Assembly (NCBI GenBank): GCA_003563455.1 | Contig: PWRV01000284.1 | Coordinates: 1 to 21,585 of the forward strand | Reading direction: 5' to 3' | DNA from: Thioalkalivibrio sp. | GTDB lineage: Bacteria > Pseudomonadota > Gammaproteobacteria > Ectothiorhodospirales > Ectothiorhodospiraceae | DNA: 21,585 bases | Shown: positions 6,787-14,583 of the stretch, in pieces | Layout: every line of letters starts with the position of its first letter | How positions within the stretch are numbered: position 1 is the first letter of the stretch | Position numbers and translations under genes: made by a program | The notes under the pieces: generated by a model | The model's database searches: none | What the model was told of the DNA's origin: nothing | What the model saw: the letters and a program-made list of their open reading frames with translations, nothing else

Positions 6787-8370
6787 CTACGGGCGGTCCT
6801 TCCCAGGGCTGGGCCAGAAGCGCCTTTTCAGCAGGCGGGCCGCACCGGCCGTCTGGTGCAGCAGCTTCTTCCAGTCAGCGCCTGTGGCCTCGAGTTGCAG
6901 TCGCTGGGCGCGACAGCGGCGGGCTTCGGGATAACAGGTGCCCAGCAACGCCCAGACCTGGTCGAGGTTCCATGCCTCTTCCGGGGGATCGAGCCGGGTC
7001 GGGACCACATATGCCGGCGGCACCCTGAGTGCATCCGCAACCCGGGCCACACGCGACCGGAGCGCCTCGGCCCCCACGCTTCCGTCTTCAGTGGCGCCCG
7101 GCGGGCAGGACGGGTCACACGCCTGCGCTGTCCCGACGCGGTCGACGCGGCTGACGATCACGGCAACCGGAATCGGACTGCGACGGGGATCCGCCGCGAA
7201 GCGGGCGCGAATCGCGTTCAGGGTACCCCGATCCAGCGTCAGGTCCCCACCGTCCGCGGGCACCACCCAGAGCAGCAGGTCGCTTTCCCAGGCGCGATCC
7301 ACCAGGCGTTCGATGTCGGCGGTCGAGTTCAGCCCCGGCGTGTCGACCAGCAATCCCTCCGGCAGTGTCTCGTGCGCGAGGCGGTAGCCGCTGGACCTCT
7401 CGGTGAGCCGCGTGGCGGCAACACCCGCTGCGGGCTCTCCCAGTAATGCGTTCACCAGGCTCGACTTGCCTGCGTTGACCCGACCGGCAACCAGCACGCG
7501 CAGCGGCCCGGGCAGACCGGCTTCGGAGACCCCCTGGCCCGCACCCTCGGTGGCTGCCAGTTCATGCAGGCGCTCGATGTCGATTCGCAGGCGCCCGGAA
7601 TAGAGCTCGATCGCCGCCCGGCCGACCTCTTCGACCCAGATGCGGGCCCCCTCGGTGCGCAACCACTCTCCCGCTTCGGTCATCGCCGCGCCGACGAGGC
7701 GCTGCCGGGCTTCCGCGAGCAGTGCCGCGACCGGGTTGGTCATTCGGGTAACCCGCCAGGCGTTATGCAGGTGCCGGAATACGCGCGCGCCGGTCACGGC
7801 CATCGGCTTGTATCCCCAGATGCGCAGCAGGTGGCCTGCCTCGACCAGGTGGGCGGCCGGGACGTGATCGGTCACGACCGCGCGCAGCCGCACGCTAACC
7901 CTTTCCGTGAGCATCAGGAGCTCGGGAACGGTGAAACTCCAGATCGGATCGCGTTCGTCGGGATGGTAGTGCCTCGCAACCCGCTCGATCGTTTCACGTG
8001 CCGCACCGAGAAGCCGGTCGCGGTCGGTGACGATGTCCGGGTCGGCATCCGCGGCGATCTGACGCACTTCCTGCCATGCCTGCAGGTCCCGAGGCGACCA
8101 CTCGGTTCCCTGATCGGAATCGGGGACGCGCTCGTCGTCGTCCGCGGCCCGCATCTGTTCCCGCTGGCTCCTGCGCCACCACCAGGCCGGCAGGTAGCCG
8201 ACGAGCGCAAGGATCGCCGCTCCGATCAGCCACCAGAGGAGCCAGCCCTCCTGCCACAGCCAGAGGATGCCGAGCGGGATCAGCGCCAGAAAGGGGAGGG
8301 CGAGCAGGGACAAACCGACGAGAAAGGCCCACATCCGCCGCAACAGATCGCCGGGGGCCGGGGTCTTCAC
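6787..8370 (-). CDS. Membrane-anchored GTPase of the Era/YfjP-like type
   Basis: The 527-residue protein has two N-terminal transmembrane segments (about residues 13-36 and 42-65), a basic stop (WWWRRSQR), a roughly 220-residue helical middle part and a P-loop GTPase domain from about 290. G1 is GRVNAGKSS (296-304), G3 is DTPG (343-346) and G4 is SRVD (407-410) in place of NKXD. The aspartate that recognises guanine is kept, but the asparagine is not. No DUF697-type C-terminal domain is evident. The start is a GTG at 8368-8370, 21 nt after the stop of the DsrE-like gene, with GGGAG about 12 nt upstream, so it is likely co-transcribed. The cellular role is unknown; related proteins are annotated only as GTPase domain proteins. 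Confidence 0.85.
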   Translation of the reverse strand: MKTPAPGDLLRRMWAFLVGLSLLALPFLALIPLGILWLWQEGWLLWWLIGAAILALVGYLPAWWWRRSQREQMRAADDDERVPDSDQGTEWSPRDLQAWQEVRQIAADADPDIVTDRDRLLGAARETIERVARHYHPDERDPIWSFTVPELLMLTERVSVRLRAVVTDHVPAAHLVEAGHLLRIWGYKPMAVTGARVFRHLHNAWRVTRMTNPVAALLAEARQRLVGAAMTEAGEWLRTEGARIWVEEVGRAAIELYSGRLRIDIERLHELAATEGAGQGVSEAGLPGPLRVLVAGRVNAGKSSLVNALLGEPAAGVAATRLTERSSGYRLAHETLPEGLLVDTPGLNSTADIERLVDRAWESDLLLWVVPADGGDLTLDRGTLNAIRARFAADPRRSPIPVAVIVSRVDRVGTAQACDPSCPPGATEDGSVGAEALRSRVARVADALRVPPAYVVPTRLDPPEEAWNLDQVWALLGTCYPEARRCRAQRLQLEATGADWKKLLHQTAGAARLLKRRFWPSPGKDRP

Positions 8371-8391
8371 GTCAGTCGGGATCTCCCGTCA

Positions 8392-8832
8392 TCAGGGGGC
8401 GATCTGCACGTAGCCCTGGTTGACCAGGTCGATGATGCGCACGGCGCCGGAGGCTGTGCTGGTGGCCTCCGGAACCAGCCGCATTGGCTGCCGCTCGCGT
8501 GCCTCGGTGGCATCCACCGTGATCTGGCAGTAACTGAAGCGCACGCCCTGCTCGGTGGCCAGGGTGCTGATCCGGTCCGTGAACCGGCTGTCGGTGCGCA
8601 GCATCGTGAGTCCGGGCCCGAAGGCGACGATCTCGATGTCCACGTTCTCCGCGCCGTAGTGGTTGGCCAGGTTGTTCGCGACACTGAGGACCATCGTCTG
8701 ACGGATCGCGTCATGGTCGCTGATCTGCAGGGCCACGCGGGGCCGGTCTTCGTGTGGCTGACCCGCCGGCGCCACGACCGGCGGCACCAGCAGGCACAGG
8801 GTGAGCAGCAGCATCGAAGTGAAGCGGTTCAT
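8392..8832 (-). CDS. Exported DsrE-family protein
   Basis: The 146-residue product begins with a signal peptide (MNRFTSMLLLTLCLLVPPVV, cleavage probably near APAG at 21-24). The mature part matches the DsrE/DsrF-like fold: strand RVALQISDHDAIRQ, helix MVLSVANNLANHYG, strand VDIEIVAFGPGLTML, then GVRFSYCQ with a single conserved-position cysteine, C102. Cytoplasmic DsrE proteins of sulfur oxidisers carry sulfane sulfur on a cysteine. This one is predicted to be periplasmic, so a sulfur-binding or trafficking role outside the cytoplasm is an inference. The ATG at 8830-8832 follows GGGGGA. It lies between pit and the GTPase gene, all in the same direction. Confidence 0.85.
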   Translation of the reverse strand: MNRFTSMLLLTLCLLVPPVVAPAGQPHEDRPRVALQISDHDAIRQTMVLSVANNLANHYGAENVDIEIVAFGPGLTMLRTDSRFTDRISTLATEQGVRFSYCQITVDATEARERQPMRLVPEATSTASGAVRIIDLVNQGYVQIAP

Positions 8833-8930
8833 CAGGTCCCCCGGTTTCCTGGGTCATTCGGCTCACCGCGCGATCAGAGGTGATGCGCGGGCAGGATCGA
8901 TGGTACTCCAGCCGGCGGCTGGCCGGCATG

Positions 8931-10526
8931 TCAACCGCCGAGAGCGAGCACGGTCCTGAACAGCAGCGCCGCGATCAGCGCGGTCGCCGGCACGGTGATG
9001 ATCCACGCGGCGACGATCCGGAAAACCAGCGAGCGCTTCACGAGCTGCTTCTCGTAGGCCTTCTTCATCGCCTTGCGCTCTTTCTTCTTCAGCAGCGCAT
9101 CTTCGGGGGACTCCTTTGACCTCGCCTTCATCTCGGCGAGCATGCGCCGCTTCTCGACGACCGGGGCAGCTTCGAAGTGCCGCAGGTAGGCCTCCACCTT
9201 CTCCCGTTCCTCACCCTCGTGACCCGAGATGATGGTTTGCTCCATGCGCGCGTAGTTCAGCTTCAGGTATTCGCGCAGGAACCCGACCCCGAAAAGAGCG
9301 CCGATGGTAACGTGCGTGGTGGAGACCGGCATGCCGAGCTGCGCCGCGATGATCACCGTGATTGCCGCGGCCAGGGCGATGGAGAACGCGCGCATGCGGT
9401 CCAGCTCCGTGATCTCCCGGCCGACGGTCCGGATCAGCTTGGAGCCGTACAGCGCCAGTCCCACCGCGAGCCCGAGGGCCCCGAGCACCAGGATCCACAG
9501 CGGCGTCGGTGCGAGGGTGGCGACCTCTCCGGTGCCGACGGCCTCGTAGATCGCGGCCAGCGGGCCCACGGCATTAGCCACGTCGTTGGCGCCGTGCGCG
9601 AAACTGAGCATTGCCGCAGCGAAGATCAGTGGCACCGTGAAGAGCTGGTTGACGCCTGCCTTCGTGTTGTCCAGCCCGTGGGCCTGTCGCTGAATCGGTC
9701 GGCGCAGCACGAAGAAGGCGACGACAGCCACCCCAAGCCCGACCAGGGCCGCGCGATCCACCGGGAGCCGGTAGATGTCGCCAAGCCCCTTGAACAGCAT
9801 GAAGGTGGCGAATGCCCAGGACATCAGTGCGACCAGCCACGGTACCACCAGCCCGGCGGCATGGTGTTTCCGGATCTGGTAGGTGATGTTGCGCTTGATG
9901 ATGTAGAGCAGTGCCGCGGCGATCACGCCGCCCATCAGCGGCGATATGATCCAGCTCGCGACAATCTGGCCGATGGTCGCCCAGTTCACCAGCGCCCAGC
10001 CACCGGCCGCGATGCCCGCACCCATCACCGCGCCGATGATGGAGTGCGTCGTGGAGACCGGTGCGCCCATTGCGGTGGCCAGGTTAAGCCACAGCGCCGC
10101 GGCGAGCAGTGCCGAGAACATCAGCCAGGCGAAGGTGGAGGCGTGCTCGATCTCCTCGGCGTCGATGATCCCGCCCTTGATGGTGCCGACGACCGTGCCG
10201 CCGGCGATGATCGCACCCAGCGCCTCGAACACCGCGGCAATAAAGATGGCACCGCCAAGCGAGATTGCTCCGGAGCCGACCGCCGGGCCGAGATTGTTGG
10301 CGACATCGTTGGCGCCGATGTTCATCGCCATGTAGGCGCCGACGATGGCGGAGGAGACGAGCAGCAGCAGGCCCTGCGGCGTGAGCGCGGGAATACCCCG
10401 GGTCTGCAGCAGCGCAAACACGAATACCCCGATCATGAAGACCAGACCCGCGGTGAGACGCAGGTACTCCTGGCTCCATACCACCCCGGTCCCGGGCCCT
10501 TTTGATCCAGCGCTTCCGAAGGCCAC
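8931..10526 (-). CDS. pit: PiT-family inorganic phosphate transporter
   Basis: The 531-residue polytopic membrane protein belongs to the PiT family (low-affinity phosphate:cation symport; a few members carry sulfate). Both signature repeats are present, GANDVANN (71-78) and HGANDVANAVGP (311-322), along with the paired GAPVSTTHS (154-162) and GMPVSTTH (398-405) motifs. About ten hydrophobic segments are visible. A long charged cytoplasmic insertion (about 430-500, rich in K and E) precedes the final transmembrane helix. The start is a GTG at 10524-10526 preceded by AAGGCAGGGAC. GTG codons at residues 15 and 16 are alternatives, and would be preferred if the Pho-box-like site just upstream drives transcription. 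Substrate phosphate rather than sulfate is inferred from family majority and from that site. Confidence 0.92.
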   Translation of the reverse strand: MAFGSAGSKGPGTGVVWSQEYLRLTAGLVFMIGVFVFALLQTRGIPALTPQGLLLLVSSAIVGAYMAMNIGANDVANNLGPAVGSGAISLGGAIFIAAVFEALGAIIAGGTVVGTIKGGIIDAEEIEHASTFAWLMFSALLAAALWLNLATAMGAPVSTTHSIIGAVMGAGIAAGGWALVNWATIGQIVASWIISPLMGGVIAAALLYIIKRNITYQIRKHHAAGLVVPWLVALMSWAFATFMLFKGLGDIYRLPVDRAALVGLGVAVVAFFVLRRPIQRQAHGLDNTKAGVNQLFTVPLIFAAAMLSFAHGANDVANAVGPLAAIYEAVGTGEVATLAPTPLWILVLGALGLAVGLALYGSKLIRTVGREITELDRMRAFSIALAAAITVIIAAQLGMPVSTTHVTIGALFGVGFLREYLKLNYARMEQTIISGHEGEEREKVEAYLRHFEAAPVVEKRRMLAEMKARSKESPEDALLKKKERKAMKKAYEKQLVKRSLVFRIVAAWIITVPATALIAALLFRTVLALGG

Positions 10527-10537
10527 GTCCCTGCCTT

Positions 10538-10555
10538 GTTAAGGATTTATGACAG
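10538..10555 (-). promoter_or_regulatory. Pho-box-like site in front of pit
   Basis: On the minus strand CTGTCATAAATCCTTAAC matches the E. coli PhoB box (CTGTCATAWAWCTGTCAY) at 15 of 18 positions, with the first 11 perfect and the second half-site degraded. It lies 11 bp before the pit GTG. The position is odd: a canonical PhoB promoter here would start transcription at or inside the annotated start codon. Confidence 0.35.
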
Positions 10556-10560
10556 CGCGA

Positions 10561-10589
10561 ATGCTAAACCCTCTGACCGCGCTTGTCAG
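10561..10589 (-). promoter_or_regulatory. Sigma-70-like promoter for pit
   Basis: On the minus strand CTGACA (plus-strand positions 10584-10589) and TAGCAT (10561-10566) are 17 bp apart, with five and four of six consensus matches. Transcription would begin near 10554, at the edge of the Pho-box-like site, giving a leader of about 28 nt. If this is the real promoter, a protein bound at the site would more likely repress than activate. Confidence 0.35.
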
Positions 10590-10614
10590 TCGCGGGCGCC
10601 GATCGGAGTGGGCG

Positions 10615-12306
10615 TCACTCCGGAATCATGCGGATATAGCCGGTCGGGCACTCGTGGGCGCAGATGCCACAGCCCTTGCAGAAGTCGTAGTCGAAGACGT
10701 AGTGGCTGCCGTCGGCGGCGACCTCGCGCGTCTTCAGCACCGACTGATCCGGGCAGAGCGTCCAGCAGTTGTCGCAGGCGAGGCAGTCGCCGCAGGACAG
10801 GCAGCGGTGCGCCTCGTGTCGTACGGCATTGGCCTGCAGGCCGCCTTCGATCTCCTCGAGCCCGAGACGCTGCTCGGGTGGCAGCACTGGTTCCTTCGAT
10901 GCCGGCGCGGTCTCGAAATAGCTGAGATTGAGGTCGGAATAGGGGATCGGTTCCGGTGGGGCCCCGGGTTCGAGTTGCTTCCCGGCGCGATAGCGCAGCA
11001 TCGCGGCCGCGGCCCGGCGACCGTCGCCGACCGCCTCGCTCACCGTTCCGTGGTCGCTGCGGGCATCCCCGCCGCTGAAGATTCCCGACTGGCCGTCGAC
11101 GGTTCCCCACCAGGGCTCCACTTCCATGTAGCCGCGCCGGACCAGCGACTCGAAGCCCGACCCGTCAACGTCCTGCCCGATGGCCGGGATCACCTGATCG
11201 ACGTGCAGCACGGTCTCGGTGCCCTCGAAGGCGACGCGCCGCAGGCGCCCGTCGGCATCCTCCAGCTTCTTCATGTGCACGAGTTCCATTCCGACCACGC
11301 GCTCGCCGCGCAGGATCAGCCGGCGCACGCCGCGGTGTTCGTGGATGGTTACGCCTTCCTCCAGCGCCTGCGAGACCTCGCGGTAGGTGGCACGCATCGC
11401 GTCGTCAGCGGGCACGCCGGGTGCGGGCACGCGCTGGTGGCTGATCAGGTGCACCTGTTCGACCCCCTCGCGCCGCAGCACCCGTGCGAGGTCCACCGCG
11501 GTATTGCCGCCGCCGACGATAGCCACGGAGCGCGGCTGTTCGGGAAGGGTGCCCCCCGCGACCCAGGCCTCGAGCAGCTGCAGACCGGTGCGAAGGTTTC
11601 CGGGTACCGCGAAGTCGGCGCTCCCCTCGCGGCCCTTGCGGCGGCCGGGGCCGAGAAAGACGGCCTCGTGATCCGCGCGCAGTTCCTCCAGCGAGACGTC
11701 CCGTCCAAGCTGGGTCCGCAGACGGAAGTCGAGACCGGGCAGGGCCAGCATGTGGTCCAGCTCCTGCTCCAGCACATCGGGCGGCAGCCGGTAATGAGGG
11801 ATGGCCGTGCGCACGGTGCCTCCGGCGGCCGGCATCGCCTCGATCAGCGTGACGCGGCAGCCGCCGCGCAACAGGTGGTAGGCCGCCGCGAGTCCCGCGG
11901 GTCCCGAGCCGACCACCGCCATGCGCGGGGCGTCGGCGCTCGGAATCGGCACCGGGTAGCTCCAGCCCTGGCGCAGAGCCTCGTCGCCGAGAAAGCGCTC
12001 GACACCGTGGATCGTGATCGACTCGTCGTAATGGGCGCGGTTGCAGGCGGACTCGCAGGGGTGATGGCATACCCGGCCGGTGATCGCCGGCAGCGGATTC
12101 GCGGCGACCACGGTCTCCCAGGCGCCGCGCATGTCGCCCATCTCCACTTTCGCGAGGTAGGCCTGCGCGTCCTCGCCCGCGGGGCAGGCGGAATGACAGG
12201 GTGCGGCGCGGCGCTGATGGACCGGGCGTTCCGCGCGCCAGGTGCCGGTCTTGAATTCAAGGGAGGTGCCGGGTCGGGCGAATGCGCCGGGTGGAATCTG
12301 GATCAT
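10615..12306 (-). CDS. GltD-like NAD(P)H-binding flavoprotein fused to a 2x[4Fe-4S] ferredoxin domain (electron-transfer subunit of the Por complex)
   Basis: This 563-residue protein probably moves electrons between the 2-oxoacid oxidoreductase encoded just upstream and NAD(P)H. The N-terminus carries the glutamate-synthase small-subunit cysteines (C37, C41, C80, C84, C88). An FAD fold VVGSGPAGLAAA starts at 131, an NAD(P) fold VAIVGGGNTAVDLA at 261, and the FAD-closing GGDA motif at 412-415. From about 500 a ferredoxin domain begins with CLSCGDCLACDNCWTLCP (502-519) and CKGCGICAHECP (543-554). The first group has six cysteines, two more than a cluster needs. The ferredoxin replaces the separate PorD subunit usual in four-subunit enzymes. 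Phenylglyoxylate:NAD oxidoreductase has comparable parts on separate genes. The ATG at 12304-12306 has a weak ribosome site, 58 bp after porB. Confidence 0.88.
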   Translation of the reverse strand: MIQIPPGAFARPGTSLEFKTGTWRAERPVHQRRAAPCHSACPAGEDAQAYLAKVEMGDMRGAWETVVAANPLPAITGRVCHHPCESACNRAHYDESITIHGVERFLGDEALRQGWSYPVPIPSADAPRMAVVGSGPAGLAAAYHLLRGGCRVTLIEAMPAAGGTVRTAIPHYRLPPDVLEQELDHMLALPGLDFRLRTQLGRDVSLEELRADHEAVFLGPGRRKGREGSADFAVPGNLRTGLQLLEAWVAGGTLPEQPRSVAIVGGGNTAVDLARVLRREGVEQVHLISHQRVPAPGVPADDAMRATYREVSQALEEGVTIHEHRGVRRLILRGERVVGMELVHMKKLEDADGRLRRVAFEGTETVLHVDQVIPAIGQDVDGSGFESLVRRGYMEVEPWWGTVDGQSGIFSGGDARSDHGTVSEAVGDGRRAAAAMLRYRAGKQLEPGAPPEPIPYSDLNLSYFETAPASKEPVLPPEQRLGLEEIEGGLQANAVRHEAHRCLSCGDCLACDNCWTLCPDQSVLKTREVAADGSHYVFDYDFCKGCGICAHECPTGYIRMIPE

Positions 12307-12364
12307 GTCTGACTCGCTTCAGCAGGTAGGCGGATCGCGGGTGATGGGAAGAGGTTGTCGTGCG

Positions 12365-13357
12365 TCAGGCCCAGCGATCGCCGCCCCGATGCACGGTGTC
12401 CGCTCCTTCGGTGTCATAGGTTTCCGGACCGACGCCGCGCAACTCGAAGCGCTCGATGTTGCGGTTGGCGATGGCCTGCAGGTGCTCGAGTTCCTTGCGC
12501 GCGCGGTACTCGGATGCGAAGAGGTGTCGAAAGCGGTTCTGCAGCTTCAGGTAGTCCGACACCGGCCGGGGCTCCCGGATGGGCAGGGTCCCGATCAGCT
12601 CGCCGCGCTCCATCTCGATCACCGGGAAGAGCCCGGTCTGGACCGCGAGACGGGCGACCTCGATGGTCTTCGCACCGTCATGGCCCCAGCCCAGCGGGCA
12701 CGGCGAGTGGATCTGCAGGAAGCTCGCGCCCTCGGTATCCATTGCGCGCCGTACCTTCTTGCGCAGGTCGGAGGGGTAGGCCACCGACGCGGTCGCGGCG
12801 TAGGGGATGTGGTGGGCGGCGATGATCGACAGGATGTCCTTCTTCATGTGCCGCTTGCCCATGCGCAGCTCGCCCGGAGGCGAGGTGGTCGTCATCGCCG
12901 CATGAGGCGTCGACCCCGAGCGCTGTACCCCGGTATTCATGTAGGCCTCGTTGTCGAAGCAGACGAAGAGCACGTCGTGGCCACGTTCCATCATGCCGGA
13001 CAATGCCTGGAAGCCGATGTCGAAAGTGCCGCCGTCGCCGGCGAAGGCCAGGACCTGCGTCGCCCGGCCCTGTTGCTTCAGGGCGGCCTCCATTCCCGCC
13101 GCCACCGCCGCGGTGTTGCCGAACACCGAGTGGATCCACGGCAGGCGCCAGGCGGATTGCGGCCAGGGCGTCGTGAAGACCTCCAGGCAGCCGGTGGCGT
13201 TGGCAACGACCACGTCCGGGCCGGCTGCCTCGGTGGTGAGCCGTGCCGCCAGCGCCTCGCCACAGCCCTGGCAGGCGCGATGGCCCGATTCCAGCCCGCG
13301 GAAGCGCGGCTGGCGGGCGCGGAGGGTATCGAGGTCGTGCAGGGGCTGTTCGTTCAT
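12365..13357 (-). CDS. porB: 2-oxoacid (pyruvate):ferredoxin oxidoreductase beta subunit
   Basis: This is the thiamine-pyrophosphate-binding subunit, 330 residues. It shows the four cysteines of the PorB [4Fe-4S] cluster (C29 and C32 in CQGCGEALA, C57 in ATGC, C220 in SPCPLGW) and the TPP/Mg motif GDGGTFDIG (108-116) with NEAYMNTG (136-143). PWIHSVFGN, QRSGSTP and ATASVAYP also match PorB. I prefer the ATG at 13355-13357: GAGGA is then 6 nt upstream, whereas for the ATG two codons earlier (13361-13363) the same site is only 2 nt away. It lies about 50 bp after porA and 58 bp before the GltD-ferredoxin gene. Pyruvate is the likeliest substrate by resemblance, but other 2-oxoacids are not excluded. 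Confidence 0.92.
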   Translation of the reverse strand: MNEQPLHDLDTLRARQPRFRGLESGHRACQGCGEALAARLTTEAAGPDVVVANATGCLEVFTTPWPQSAWRLPWIHSVFGNTAAVAAGMEAALKQQGRATQVLAFAGDGGTFDIGFQALSGMMERGHDVLFVCFDNEAYMNTGVQRSGSTPHAAMTTTSPPGELRMGKRHMKKDILSIIAAHHIPYAATASVAYPSDLRKKVRRAMDTEGASFLQIHSPCPLGWGHDGAKTIEVARLAVQTGLFPVIEMERGELIGTLPIREPRPVSDYLKLQNRFRHLFASEYRARKELEHLQAIANRNIERFELRGVGPETYDTEGADTVHRGGDRWA

Positions 13358-13407
13358 GGTCATTCCTCAAAAAAGATGCCGGGGCGGTGGGGTGCCCCTT
13401 GCGCTTG

Positions 13408-14583
13408 CTAGCGGTCCGACTCGGGCAGCAGGTCCGGCTCCGCATCGATGATCGCAAACTCCCGAGGCCGTTCCGCGCCGAATACCGCCTGCACGATGCG
13501 CGAATACAGGTCGAGGGACAGGTCGCGTCCGCCAAGACCCGCAGCGTAATTGTGTACACGCGGCGGTTCTTCCATCTCGATCAGCGCGGTCTGCACCTCC
13601 GGCCCGACGATGCCGCCGGCCCCGGGTGAAAGTGCCCGTTCCAGCACGATCAGGTGGTCCAGCCCCTCGCAGGCGCGGCGCAATGCCTCGGCGGGGAAGG
13701 GGCGGAAGCTGCGGAGCTTGATGAAGCGCGCACGCGGCAGTTCGGGATCGGAATCCATTGCGTCTTCCAGCGTGCCCAGCACCGAGCCCAGCGTCAGGAT
13801 GCCAAGCCGCGCCTCGGGATCGCCCCGGGCCTCGACGAGCCCGCCGCAGTGCCGGCCGACCACCGCTGCCCAGTCGGCGTCCGCCTGCTCGATCTCGGTC
13901 TGCGCGCGCATCATCGCCTGGTGGTGCGCGTGCCGTACCTCGCTGAAGTGCTCGGGGCCGACGAGGGTCCCCAGGCTGCGGGGGTCGGCCGGGTCCAGGC
14001 CATGCCGGAAACTGTAGACGGGAAGGAACCCGTCCACCTGCTCCGCGGTGGGGAGCTCCAGGGGTTCCAGCGTGTGGGTCAGGGTGAATCCGTCGACGCA
14101 GACCATCACCGGGAGTTCGCAGCGCTCGGCGATGCGAAAGGCCTGTACAGTGGTGTCCACCGCTTCCTGATTGGTCGCACAATAGAGCTGAATCCAGCCG
14201 GAATCGCGCATGGACATCGAGTCCTGCTGGTCGTTCCAGATGTTCAGCGGCCCGGAAAGCGCCCGGTTGGCACAGGTCATCACCAGCGGAATGCGCAGTC
14301 CCGAGATGTCGTACAGGACCTCGGCCATCAGCAGGATCCCCTGCGAGGCACTGGCCGTGTAGGCCCGCGAACCGGCCGCGGCGGCCCCCAGTGCCACCGA
14401 TGCCGCGGAATGCTCGCTCTCGACGCTGACCATTTCGCAGGCGAGATGGCCGTCCGCCACCAGCTTCGCGATTCCCTCGACGATATGGGTCTGGGGGGTT
14501 ATCGGGTAGGCCGCGACGACCTGCGGGCGGCACAGGGCCACCGTGCGGGCCAGGGCCTGGGAACCTTCAAGCGCTAACGCCAT
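13408..14583 (-). CDS. porA: 2-oxoacid (pyruvate):ferredoxin oxidoreductase alpha subunit
   Basis: The 391-residue alpha subunit provides the pyrimidine-binding half of the TPP site and the core domain. AAYPITPQT (24-32) is the substrate-loop motif of PorA. The block TASASQGILLMAEVLYD, then NRALSGPLNIWNDQQDSM and RDSGWIQLYC, is highly typical of archaeal-type pyruvate and 2-ketoisovalerate oxidoreductases, and the C-terminal part has LDHLIVLERALSPGAGG. The ATG at 14581-14583 overlaps the end of porG by 17 nt, implying translational coupling. The frame is open upstream to 14688, but that part reads through porG in another frame and looks non-native. Confidence 0.92.
   Translation of the reverse strand: MALALEGSQALARTVALCRPQVVAAYPITPQTHIVEGIAKLVADGHLACEMVSVESEHSAASVALGAAAAGSRAYTASASQGILLMAEVLYDISGLRIPLVMTCANRALSGPLNIWNDQQDSMSMRDSGWIQLYCATNQEAVDTTVQAFRIAERCELPVMVCVDGFTLTHTLEPLELPTAEQVDGFLPVYSFRHGLDPADPRSLGTLVGPEHFSEVRHAHHQAMMRAQTEIEQADADWAAVVGRHCGGLVEARGDPEARLGILTLGSVLGTLEDAMDSDPELPRARFIKLRSFRPFPAEALRRACEGLDHLIVLERALSPGAGGIVGPEVQTALIEMEEPPRVHNYAAGLGGRDLSLDLYSRIVQAVFGAERPREFAIIDAEPDLLPESDR

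Noticed and set aside
7564..8883. 439-codon plus-strand frame opposite the GTPase and DsrE-like genes
   Set aside because: It covers two well-supported minus-strand genes and has no family features.
8895..8934. TTGACA hexamer (minus strand, 8929-8934) as a promoter of the DsrE-like gene, with GC-rich hairpins beside it as a pit terminator
   Set aside because: No -10 hexamer lies at 16-18 bp spacing, and the hairpins lack a T tract, so neither a promoter nor a terminator could be supported.
9177..10505. 442-codon plus-strand frame opposite pit
   Set aside because: It is extremely rich in H, D, R and Q with no hydrophobic pattern, an antisense shadow of a membrane protein.
10549..12312. 587-codon plus-strand frame opposite the GltD-ferredoxin gene
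   Set aside because: It has no recognisable motifs, and the minus-strand frame has FAD, NAD(P) and ferredoxin motifs.
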